A program made the position numbers and the translations under genes. From Pseudomonadota bacterium (lineage in GTDB: Bacteria > Pseudomonadota > Gammaproteobacteria > Burkholderiales > Thiobacillaceae), in contig JAJZRU010000021.1 in the NCBI GenBank assembly GCA_021802555.1, forward strand, positions 1-48,259: a stretch of 48,259 nt of DNA, given 5' to 3'. The notes beneath the pieces were generated by a model. The model had not been told where the DNA came from, ran no database searches, and saw only the letters and a list, made by a program, of their open reading frames with translations. Every line of letters starts with the position of its first letter. Positions within the stretch are counted from its first letter, which is position 1. This document shows positions 8,076 to 16,103 of the stretch, one piece after another.

Positions 8076-10037
8076 CTAGGCCTTCTCCACGATCATCCGG
8101 CTGCGCATTTCCAGGTGTAGGGCATGGCAGAAATTGGTGCAGTAAACCCAATAGACACCCGGTTTGTCCGCCTTGAAGGTCACGGACTTCGTCTGCTGCG
8201 GATTGACGACGAAATTGATGTCGTATTGCGGGATCGCAAAGCCATGGGTGAGGTCTTCCACTTTGTCCAGATTGGTGAGGATGAGCGTCACCTCGTCGCC
8301 CTGCTTGATGGTGAACTCCCGCAGCCCGAACGCCGGCGCCTGAGAGGTGAGAAGGACCGTCACCTTTTTTCCCCTGCGCTCCACGCGGCAATCCTTGGCA
8401 TTCTTGACGGCAAGCGGATGTTCGTTCAGGTCGTTGATCTGCTTCGTGCGGATGATGTCGCGCTTGACGATGATCGCGTCATGCGGTTCTGGATGCGTGG
8501 AATGATCGGCGACGAGGCGCATTTTGTCCCCCCGGATGTCGATCAGCTGCCCGCTGTCCGGGTGCCTCGGCCCCACGGGCAGGAAGCGGTCCTTGGTGAA
8601 CTTGTTGTCGGAAATGAAAAACTTCCCGTCCGGCTCCTTCGTCTCGCCCATGGAGGTGAAGCCGTGCCCGGGCTGGTAATGCACGTCGACGCGGTCCATC
8701 ACCGGTTCCACGGTTTTGTCGCCCTTGAACTGGGCGATTGCCTTGTCGATGTTCCATTTGACGATCTGGCTGTCGAGAAACAGCGTGGTGTAGGCGTTGC
8801 CCCTGCCGTCGAACCCCGTATGCAGAGGTCCAAGCCCGATCTCCGGCTCCGCCACGACGGTGTCGCGGGGCTCCTTGAGGCCGCCGTCGAACCACTTGCG
8901 AATCAGGGTGAGGTCGATCACAGTGGCGGTGGGGGAAAGCTTGCCCGCGCACACGAAGTACTTGCCATCCGGCGTGGCGTTCACGCCATGGGGGTTCTTG
9001 GGCACCGGCACGTAGCAGGTCAAGGACGTCTTCGGGTCGCGGTTGGCCTTCTTGGTGCCGTCTACCACAGGCACCTTGGATTTCCCGATAGTGAAATACT
9101 TGCCCGCCTTGACCGCCGCTTCGATGCGCGCGATATGGAAAAACACGCACGCATCCCGCTCCGCCGACATCATGTCCTCGTAATGCACGCCGTTTTCGGT
9201 GTTGTACTGATTGGACGCGGCCAGCGTGCCGTCGTAGGAAGTGGCGATCAGGTCCATGTTGCCGTCCACTTTGCACTGCCAGCGCGGCTTCATGGTTTCG
9301 GCATCGACGCAGGTGAAGACGCAGTAATATTTCGCCGGATCGTTTTCGTCCCGCCCGTCGTTGGGCTGGGGAATGTGAAACTCCTGCCCCAAGAACACCC
9401 TGGTGGTACGATTGATCTTGGAGTCGACGGGATCGCGCTTGTCGGGGAATATGCCGTGGGTGCCCTGCACGTTCGGAATCTCGGTGACCTTGTCGCAGAC
9501 CATGTAATCCAGGCGAATTCTCGCGATGCGCCCGTGGATCTTGTCATTGACAAACAGATATCTGCCGTCGTATGTGCCGTCCGCATAGGAACCGTGCACA
9601 TGGTGGGTATCCCCGGTCTTGTATCGCAGGCTCCCGTCCGGTTCGGTGCCCATGATCGCCTTGGACTCGTTGGTGATCCCCCACCCGCTTTCGCAGTCGA
9701 CGTTGAACACGGGGATGCGCTTGAGGGTGCGGCCCGAAGGCAGCGCATAGACACGCACCTCGCCGGAATGGCCGCCGCTGGAGAATTCGTAGTAGTCGTC
9801 CAGTTGCCCCGGTCTGACCTCGAATTCGCCGTACTGCGCGCTTGCAGTCGCGGCCGGCTGGGTGGGGGCTTCGCCGCTGGATGGCGCGGGGGTGTTCTCC
9901 TTGTTTTTGCAGGAGGCCACTCCCACCGAAAGGCCGGCACCGGCCAAGGTGATCATGGCCGTCGTACTTAAGAACTTACGTTTCCCAGAATCCAAAGGGG
10001 CTTCTTCGCTTTTTATTCTCTTGTTGTCTGTGCTCAT
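8076..10037 (-). CDS. nosZ: NosZ, nitrous oxide reductase (possible Tat-exported lipoprotein)
   Basis: A 653-residue periplasmic enzyme that reduces N2O to N2. CuZ ligands are seen in DTHHVH and later His positions. The C-terminal cupredoxin domain has the CuA motif CTNFCHALHLEM. The N-terminus carries a twin-arginine-type leader with a KR pair (GKRKFL, residues 18-23) instead of RR. The hydrophobic stretch ends in VASC (C43), which fits a lipobox, followed by a Pro/Ala/Ser/Thr-rich linker of about 30 residues. The start is the ATG with AAAGGGAG 8 bases upstream; a further ATG six codons earlier is less likely because that site would then be coding. NosR in the operon and the Tat-like leader suggest clade I. 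Confidence 0.97.
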   Translation of the reverse strand: MSTDNKRIKSEEAPLDSGKRKFLSTTAMITLAGAGLSVGVASCKNKENTPAPSSGEAPTQPAATASAQYGEFEVRPGQLDDYYEFSSGGHSGEVRVYALPSGRTLKRIPVFNVDCESGWGITNESKAIMGTEPDGSLRYKTGDTHHVHGSYADGTYDGRYLFVNDKIHGRIARIRLDYMVCDKVTEIPNVQGTHGIFPDKRDPVDSKINRTTRVFLGQEFHIPQPNDGRDENDPAKYYCVFTCVDAETMKPRWQCKVDGNMDLIATSYDGTLAASNQYNTENGVHYEDMMSAERDACVFFHIARIEAAVKAGKYFTIGKSKVPVVDGTKKANRDPKTSLTCYVPVPKNPHGVNATPDGKYFVCAGKLSPTATVIDLTLIRKWFDGGLKEPRDTVVAEPEIGLGPLHTGFDGRGNAYTTLFLDSQIVKWNIDKAIAQFKGDKTVEPVMDRVDVHYQPGHGFTSMGETKEPDGKFFISDNKFTKDRFLPVGPRHPDSGQLIDIRGDKMRLVADHSTHPEPHDAIIVKRDIIRTKQINDLNEHPLAVKNAKDCRVERRGKKVTVLLTSQAPAFGLREFTIKQGDEVTLILTNLDKVEDLTHGFAIPQYDINFVVNPQQTKSVTFKADKPGVYWVYCTNFCHALHLEMRSRMIVEKA

Positions 10038-10215
10038 TTGCTTACTCCCTTTCACCAGAAATTCGCCAGAAAAAAATTGCCAAACGGTCGTTTATGGCCG
10101 CGTTATGCCATGCCAAGATGGCTGAATTAAATGTTGTCCATCAAAATCAAGGTTATTGGGATCGCTAACTCTCGTTATTTGTTAGTTAATTATTGCATAA
10201 TAAAAAAATGATTCA

Positions 10216-10229
10216 TTGATGTAGATCAA
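10216..10229 (-). promoter_or_regulatory. Perfect Fnr/Dnr-type box of the nos operon
   Basis: TTGATGTAGATCAA matches TTGAT-N4-ATCAA exactly. It lies 179 bases before the nosZ start. A candidate -10 (AATAAT, 10194-10189 on the minus strand) sits about 31 bases from the box centre, as expected for a class II Fnr-type promoter. This predicts activation under anoxia or NO and a leader of about 140 bases. Confidence 0.85.
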
Positions 10230-10485
10230 GAAAAATGAAAGACCCAAGGCGATAAAATTAAAAATTTTGTTGCTTTCCCTCAGGGGACTATAGAGGTGCT
10301 ATGGCCAGACGTCGCGCAAACTCCACCGTTCGTGACGCGCGGAAACGGCGGGAGGGCAATCGGGCGGGGCGGGGTTGGCAAATCGCTGGCTGGGCGGGTG
10401 CAGACGTGAACAACCGGTTTCCCAGGCGCCGGGGAGCCGGGGGTGAGTTCTAGGGCGTGAACACGCCCTGTTTCTTCGCCAGGAC
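10230..10485. other. Intergenic region between the nos promoter and rpsT
   Basis: It holds an AT-rich part near the nos promoter and then a GC-rich part. A 50-codon open frame on the plus strand (10301-10453) begins with ATG after GAGG and codes a very basic Arg/Gly-rich peptide (MARRRANSTV...). It resembles nothing I know and may be chance coding in G-rich DNA. Confidence 0.3.
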
Positions 10486-10513
10486 TTTGCCCCAACGCGG
10501 ATTGATATATAAT
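10486..10513 (+). promoter_or_regulatory. Sigma-70 type promoter of rpsT
   Basis: A perfect -10 (TATAAT, 10508-10513) is preceded by TTTGCC (10486-10491) at 16 bases. The predicted start gives a leader of about 30 bases before the rpsT ATG. Confidence 0.65.
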
Positions 10514-10546
10514 CGCGCCTGGAAAATCAGGCATTCAGGAGTTTTC

Positions 10547-10810
10547 ATGGCCAATACCACCCAAGCCCGCAAGCGTGCACGCCAGGCCGTTGCGCAGCGT
10601 GTTCATAACATGAGCCTGCGTTCGACTCTGCGCACCGCCATCAAGCGCGTGGCCAAAGCCATCGAGGCCGGCGACAAGGCGGCTGCGGCGGCGACCTTTC
10701 AGGCGTCCGCCAGCGTGATCGACCGCATCGCCGACAAGAAGATCATCCACAAGAACAAAGCTGCACGGCACAAGAGCCGCTTGGCCCAGGCCATCAAATC
10801 CATGGGCTGA
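10547..10810 (+). CDS. rpsT: 30S ribosomal protein S20
   Basis: An 87-residue, Lys/Arg/Ala-rich helical protein starting [13 protein letters not shown], of the usual S20 length, that binds 16S rRNA in the small subunit. The ATG follows CAGGAG. The reading frame stays open 30 codons upstream, but that part overlaps the promoter and is not coding. It stands alone between the nos promoter and DUF3579 and ends in a strong terminator. Confidence 0.97.
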   Translation: MANTTQARKRARQAVAQRVHNMSLRSTLRTAIKRVAKAIEAGDKAAAAATFQASASVIDRIADKKIIHKNKAARHKSRLAQAIKSMG

Positions 10811-10833
10811 ACGAGGCGCGGTCGCCGCTCCGG

Positions 10834-10858
10834 AAAAGCGCCTCGCGGCGCTTTTTTT
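10834..10858 (+). terminator. Rho-independent terminator of rpsT
   Basis: The stem AAAGCGCC/GGCGCTTT with a TCGC tetraloop is followed by a run of T. It sits 25 bases after the rpsT stop, at the end of the convergent DUF3579 gene. It may also act weakly on the opposite strand. Confidence 0.9.
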
Positions 10859-11192
10859 ATTTCTCGCGGTGGAAAAAGCGTTCGTTGCTGGAGACGTCCC
10901 AGTCCTGGCCGGATTCGGCCTTGCCGACCTGCAGATCGTTGTCCTTGGCGAAATTCATGATGAAGGCGAAGGCGCGCGGGTCTTCCTGTTCCAGCGCGGG
11001 GTCGACGGCGATGCATTGCATGCCTTCCACGGTCACCGGCCGGATATGGGGCGAGTAGCTCATGCGCCCGTCCAGTCCCACGGTGGAGAATACGCTGGCC
11101 AGCCGCTCCGCCCAGTCGCTGGGCCGAAAGCGGCGGCCCGCAGTGGTCATGCCGCGTATGAGCAGGTCGGTGCTGGAGAGGGATTCCGGCAT
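10857..11192 (-). CDS. DUF3579 family protein
   Basis: A 111-residue protein with the family pattern: IRGMTTAGRRFRPSDWAERL near the start, then YSPHIRPVTVEGMQC and LEQEDPRAFAFIMNFAKDN. DUF3579 is a conserved family known mainly from Betaproteobacteria and of unknown function. The start chosen is MPESL, because family members begin just before the IxGxT motif; an upstream GTG (11234) would add 14 residues. It converges with rpsT. Confidence 0.85.
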   Translation of the reverse strand: MPESLSSTDLLIRGMTTAGRRFRPSDWAERLASVFSTVGLDGRMSYSPHIRPVTVEGMQCIAVDPALEQEDPRAFAFIMNFAKDNDLQVGKAESGQDWDVSSNERFFHREK

Positions 11193-11447
11193 GGACAGAT
11201 TAGGCCAGTTGCTGTGCCGGTCGAATTTTATCACGCATCGGATTACTTATCGGCCGCGTACACGGCATCTTGATGGCTGATGCGGCATCGCGGCAGTTTG
11301 GGCAATAACCCTGCAATTCCAGACGTTATTGTCGGTTGCATGCTTATTCGCCGCCGTCACGCGAAGTTCGCAGCACCCTGCTAGAATGACCGTTCAAGCT
11401 TCGCTTGTGCTTCATCATCCCAATCATGCATAACCCCAGGAGAGATC

Positions 11448-12029
11448 ATGGCTCACGAACTACCCCCTTTGCCCTACCCGCGCGATGCGTTGCAGCCGCA
11501 CATTTCCGCGGAGACCATCGACTACCACTACGGCAAGCACCACCAAGCCTATGTGACCAACCTCAACAACCTCATCAAAGGGACCGAATTCGAGAACATG
11601 TCTTTGGAGGACATCATCAAGAAATCCACGGGCGGCATTTTCAACAACGCCGCCCAGATCTGGAACCATACCTTCTACTGGAACTGCCTCAAGCCCAACG
11701 GCGGCGGTGAACCGAGCGGTGCGCTGGCCGACGCCATCAAGGCCAAGTGGGGCTCCATCGCGGCCTTCAAGGAGGAATTTGCCAAGACCGCCGTGACCAC
11801 CTTCGGTTCGGGCTGGGCGTGGCTGGTGAAGAACGCCGACGGCTCGCTGGCTCTGGCGTCCACCAGCAATGCCGCGACGCCCATGACCAGCGGCCAGAAG
11901 GCGCTGCTGACCTGCGACGTGTGGGAGCATGCCTATTACATCGACTACCGCAATCTGCGCCCCAAGTATGTCGAGATGTTCTGGAATCTGGTCAATTGGG
12001 ACTTTGTAGCGCAAAATTACGCCGCATAA
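11448..12029 (+). CDS. sodB: Superoxide dismutase, iron type
   Basis: A 193-residue cytoplasmic enzyme that converts superoxide to O2 and H2O2. Metal ligands are visible: the His in YHYGKHH, the His of WNHTFYWN, and Asp/His of [11 protein letters not shown]. The segment [25 protein letters not shown] is characteristic of Fe-SOD rather than Mn-SOD. The start is preceded by AGGAGA. Protection of nitrogenase and other Fe-S enzymes would be one benefit in this genome. Confidence 0.96.
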   Translation: MAHELPPLPYPRDALQPHISAETIDYHYGKHHQAYVTNLNNLIKGTEFENMSLEDIIKKSTGGIFNNAAQIWNHTFYWNCLKPNGGGEPSGALADAIKAKWGSIAAFKEEFAKTAVTTFGSGWAWLVKNADGSLALASTSNAATPMTSGQKALLTCDVWEHAYYIDYRNLRPKYVEMFWNLVNWDFVAQNYAA

Positions 12030-12050
12030 CAACCCCAGCGGAGTTCCCGC

Positions 12051-12070
12051 ACGGCGGCGCAAGCCGCCGT
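12051..12070 (+). terminator. Hairpin after sodB, probable terminator
   Basis: ACGGCGGC-GCAA-GCCGCCGT forms a perfect 8-bp stem with a GNRA loop 22 bases after the sodB stop. The T-rich tail is weak (ATTCGTTT), so termination may be partial. Confidence 0.5.
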
Positions 12071-12107
12071 ATTCGTTTGGGAGCGTGGGCTCCGAGGGAC
12101 GAAAGCC

Positions 12108-13289
12108 ATGTCCGAATACCTGATGAACACCTATGCCAGGCAGCCGCTCGCCTTCGTCAAAGGCGAGGGCGTCTATCTATGGGACGAGGAGGGGCGGCGT
12201 TATCTCGACGCCGTCGCCGGCGTCGCCGTCAATGGCCTGGGCCACGCGCACCCGCGCCTGGTCAAGGCCCTTTGCGAGCAGGCGCGGATGCTCATCCACA
12301 GTTCCAACCTCTATCGCGTCAAGCGCCAGGAGGAATTGGCCGAAAGGCTGTGCGGGCTGGCGCGCATGGACCGCGCTTTCTTCTGCAACTCCGGCTGCGA
12401 GGCCAACGAGGCCGCCATCAAGCTGGCGCGCCTGTACGGCCACCAGAAAGGCGTCGAAAATCCAGTCATCATCGTCATGGAAAAGGCTTTCCATGGCCGC
12501 ACCCTGGCGACGCTGACCGCCTCGGGCAGCCGCAAGATCCAGGCCGGCTTCGAGCCGCTCATGCCGGGCTTCGCACGCGTGCCCTACAACGATGCCGAAG
12601 CGGTGCGCCAGGTGGCGCGGCACAATCCCGGCGTCGTCGCCGTGCTGGTGGAGCCCGTGCAGGGCGAAGGCGGCGTGCACCCCATGGCGGCCGATTATCT
12701 CGCCCGGTTGCGCGCCATCTGCGACGAATTCGGCCTGCTGCTGATGCTCGACGAAGTGCAGACCGGCATCGCGCGCACCGGGGAATGGTTCGCCTTCCAG
12801 CACACCGGCATCCAACCGGACGTCATGGCGCTGGCCAAGGGGCTGGGGGCCGGCATGCCTATCGGCGCCTGCCTGGCGCGCGGCGCCGCCGCAGAAGTCT
12901 TCAAGCCCGGCAACCACGGCTCGACCTTCGGCGGCAATCCGCTGGCCTGCGCCGCGGCGCTCGCCACCCTGGAGGCGATCGAGCAGGAGGGCCTGCGCGA
13001 AAATGCCCGCCGGGTGGGGGCGCACCTGCTCGCGGTCCTGTACGCCGCCCTGGCCGGCCGGCCGGGGGTGCGCGAAATCCGCGGCCAGGGGCTCATGATC
13101 GGCGTCGAGCTGGAGCGTCCGTGCGGAGAGCTGGTGGCGGTGGCGCGCGAACGCGGCTATCTCATCAACGTCACGTCGGATACCGTGATCCGCCTCGTGC
13201 CGCCGCTCATTTTGTCCGTCGAACAGGCCGACGAGTTGGCCACACTGCTGGCCGACATCGTGCCGGTTTTCCTGCAGCAGGCGGCCTGA
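12108..13289 (+). CDS. argD: Acetylornithine aminotransferase
   Basis: A 393-residue PLP enzyme of fold type I (class III aminotransferase) that makes N-acetylornithine in arginine synthesis. Visible motifs are FFCNSGCEANEAAIKLAR, the PLP-binding LMLDEVQTGIARTG, and the Schiff-base Lys in MALAKGLGAG. Length and gene order (argD-argF-argG) fit ArgD rather than GabT or RocD. The stop overlaps the argF start (TGATG). Confidence 0.95.
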   Translation: MSEYLMNTYARQPLAFVKGEGVYLWDEEGRRYLDAVAGVAVNGLGHAHPRLVKALCEQARMLIHSSNLYRVKRQEELAERLCGLARMDRAFFCNSGCEANEAAIKLARLYGHQKGVENPVIIVMEKAFHGRTLATLTASGSRKIQAGFEPLMPGFARVPYNDAEAVRQVARHNPGVVAVLVEPVQGEGGVHPMAADYLARLRAICDEFGLLLMLDEVQTGIARTGEWFAFQHTGIQPDVMALAKGLGAGMPIGACLARGAAAEVFKPGNHGSTFGGNPLACAAALATLEAIEQEGLRENARRVGAHLLAVLYAALAGRPGVREIRGQGLMIGVELERPCGELVAVARERGYLINVTSDTVIRLVPPLILSVEQADELATLLADIVPVFLQQAA

Positions 13290-14218
13290 TGACCAAACCG
13301 GACATCCGCCACTTCCTGCGCTTCCGCGACTTCGATCGCGCGGAATTCGCGTATCTGTTCGGCCGTGCGCGCGTGATCAAGGAGCGCTTCAAGCGCTACG
13401 AGAAATACCATCCCCTGGAGGACCGCACCCTGGCGATGATATTCGAGAAGGCCTCCACGCGCACACGGCTGTCCTTCGAGGCCGGCATGCATCAGCTGGG
13501 CGGCGCGGCCATCTATCTCAACACGCGCGACACCCAGCTGGGGCGCGGCGAGCCGGTGGAAGACGCCGCCGAGGTCATCTCCCGCATGGTCGACATCGTC
13601 ATGATCCGCACCTTCGAGCAGTCCATCATCGAGCGCTTCGCCAGCCGCTCGCGCGTGCCGGTCATCAACGGCCTGACCAACGAATACCATCCCTGCCAGG
13701 TAATGGCAGACATCTACACCTATGTCGAGCAGCGCGGGGACGTCCGCGGCAAGACCGTGGCGTGGATCGGCGACTCCAACAACATGTGCAACACCTGGCT
13801 GCAAGCCGCCGAGGTGCTCGATTTCAACGTGCACGTTTCTACGCCGCCGGGCTACGAGGTGGAGGCCGGGCGCGCGGGCCTGTACGGCACGACGCATTTC
13901 GAAAGCTTCGCCGACCCCATGGCGGCCTGCCGCGGCGCCGACCTGGTGACCACCGATGTGTGGACCAGCATGGGCTTCGAGGCGGAGAACGAGGCGCGCG
14001 CCAAAGCTTTCGCCGACTGGCAGGTGGACGCCGACATGATGGCTGTCGCCGCCAAGGATGCCGTATTCATGCACTGCCTGCCTGCTCACCGCGGCGAGGA
14101 GGTCACCGCCGAGGTCATCGACGGCACGCAGAGCGTGGTATGGGACGAAGCCGAGAATCGGCTGCATACGCAGAAGGCGCTGATGGAATTTCTGCTGCTC
14201 GGCCGCATCGAGCAATGA
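13289..14218 (+). CDS. argF: Ornithine carbamoyltransferase
   Basis: A 309-residue enzyme that makes citrulline from ornithine and carbamoyl phosphate. The carbamoyl-phosphate motif STRTR lies near residue 50, and the ornithine-site motifs DVWTSMGFE and MHCLPAHRGEE near residues 230-270. The ATG shares its A with the argD stop, so translation is coupled. The same frame is open far upstream, but that part is only a shadow of argD and sodB. Confidence 0.97.
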   Translation: MTKPDIRHFLRFRDFDRAEFAYLFGRARVIKERFKRYEKYHPLEDRTLAMIFEKASTRTRLSFEAGMHQLGGAAIYLNTRDTQLGRGEPVEDAAEVISRMVDIVMIRTFEQSIIERFASRSRVPVINGLTNEYHPCQVMADIYTYVEQRGDVRGKTVAWIGDSNNMCNTWLQAAEVLDFNVHVSTPPGYEVEAGRAGLYGTTHFESFADPMAACRGADLVTTDVWTSMGFEAENEARAKAFADWQVDADMMAVAAKDAVFMHCLPAHRGEEVTAEVIDGTQSVVWDEAENRLHTQKALMEFLLLGRIEQ

Positions 14219-14264
14219 ATACGGTTTGCCCGATCGCGGCAGACCTGCCGATCAAGGAGCAACA

Positions 14265-14498
14265 ATGAACCTGGTTTATTTCAAGGACATGGATTCGCTG
14301 TACCTGGAACTGCTGCCGCAGAATCCGGACCATGCCTGGGAGGCGCAGCCCGGCGTCACCATCAATCTGGCCGAGGATGGGCGTGTGGTCGGCATCGTCG
14401 TGGAAGAGGCGAGCAAGCGCGCCAACATGGATCTGCTCAAGATCGGCAATTTCCCCGGCCAGGTGGAAACCATCGCCGGCAGCGTCAAACCTCATTAA
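14265..14498 (+). CDS. DUF2283 family protein
   Basis: A 77-residue protein with the DUF2283 pattern: short beta strands (YFKDMDSLYLELL), a D/E-rich turn, then VTINLAEDGRVVGIVVEEAS. The function of the family is unknown. AAGGAG lies 5 bases before the chosen ATG. It sits between argF and argG, 12 bases from argG, so it is co-transcribed with arginine genes, although it has no known link to arginine synthesis. Confidence 0.85.
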   Translation: MNLVYFKDMDSLYLELLPQNPDHAWEAQPGVTINLAEDGRVVGIVVEEASKRANMDLLKIGNFPGQVETIAGSVKPH

Positions 14499-14510
14499 TC
14501 CCTATTCAAC

Positions 14511-15728
<1,218 letters not shown>

Positions 15729-15736
15729 GGACAGCC

Positions 15737-16048
15737 ATGCAACAATTCGACAACGTCTCCGTCGCCAAGGAAGCCAATGTTTTCTTCGACGGCAAATGCA
15801 TCTCCCATACCGTGCACCTGCCCGACGGCTCGCGCAAGTCCGTGGGCGTGATCCTGCCAGCGCGCCTCACTTTCAACACGCGCGCGCCCGAGGTCATGGA
15901 AACCGTGGCGGGCCGCTGCAAAGTGCGCATCGCCGGTGCGCCGCAATGGCAGGACTGCGGCCCCGGCGAATCGTTCTCCGTGCCGGCCGACTCGTCCTTC
16001 GAGATCGAAGTGGCCGAGCCGTATCACTACGTCTGCCACTTCGGCTGA
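15737..16048 (+). CDS. ppnP: Pyrimidine/purine nucleoside phosphorylase (DUF1255 cupin)
   Basis: A 103-residue cupin of the YaiE/PpnP family, which splits nucleosides with phosphate. The family pattern is seen in [39 protein letters not shown] and [16 protein letters not shown]. The length is typical. It directly follows argG and is likely the last gene of that transcript. Confidence 0.93.
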   Translation: MQQFDNVSVAKEANVFFDGKCISHTVHLPDGSRKSVGVILPARLTFNTRAPEVMETVAGRCKVRIAGAPQWQDCGPGESFSVPADSSFEIEVAEPYHYVCHFG

Positions 16049-16103
16049 CGGCTCGGGTTGGCCCCTGATAACCTTGAGCTTCTGGTCCGGTTGATTCCCT
16101 GCT

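Noticed and set aside
8124-9971. Open frame of 615 codons on the plus strand
   Set aside because: Antisense shadow of nosZ, whose motifs are complete.
10301-10453. Basic 50-codon frame before rpsT
   Set aside because: Arg/Gly-rich composition is expected from G-rich DNA, and no family is recognised; kept only as a note in the intergenic entry.
11747-13288. Long upstream extension of the argF frame
   Set aside because: It is Arg/Gly/Ala-rich shadow sequence across sodB and argD; ArgF homology starts only at 13289.
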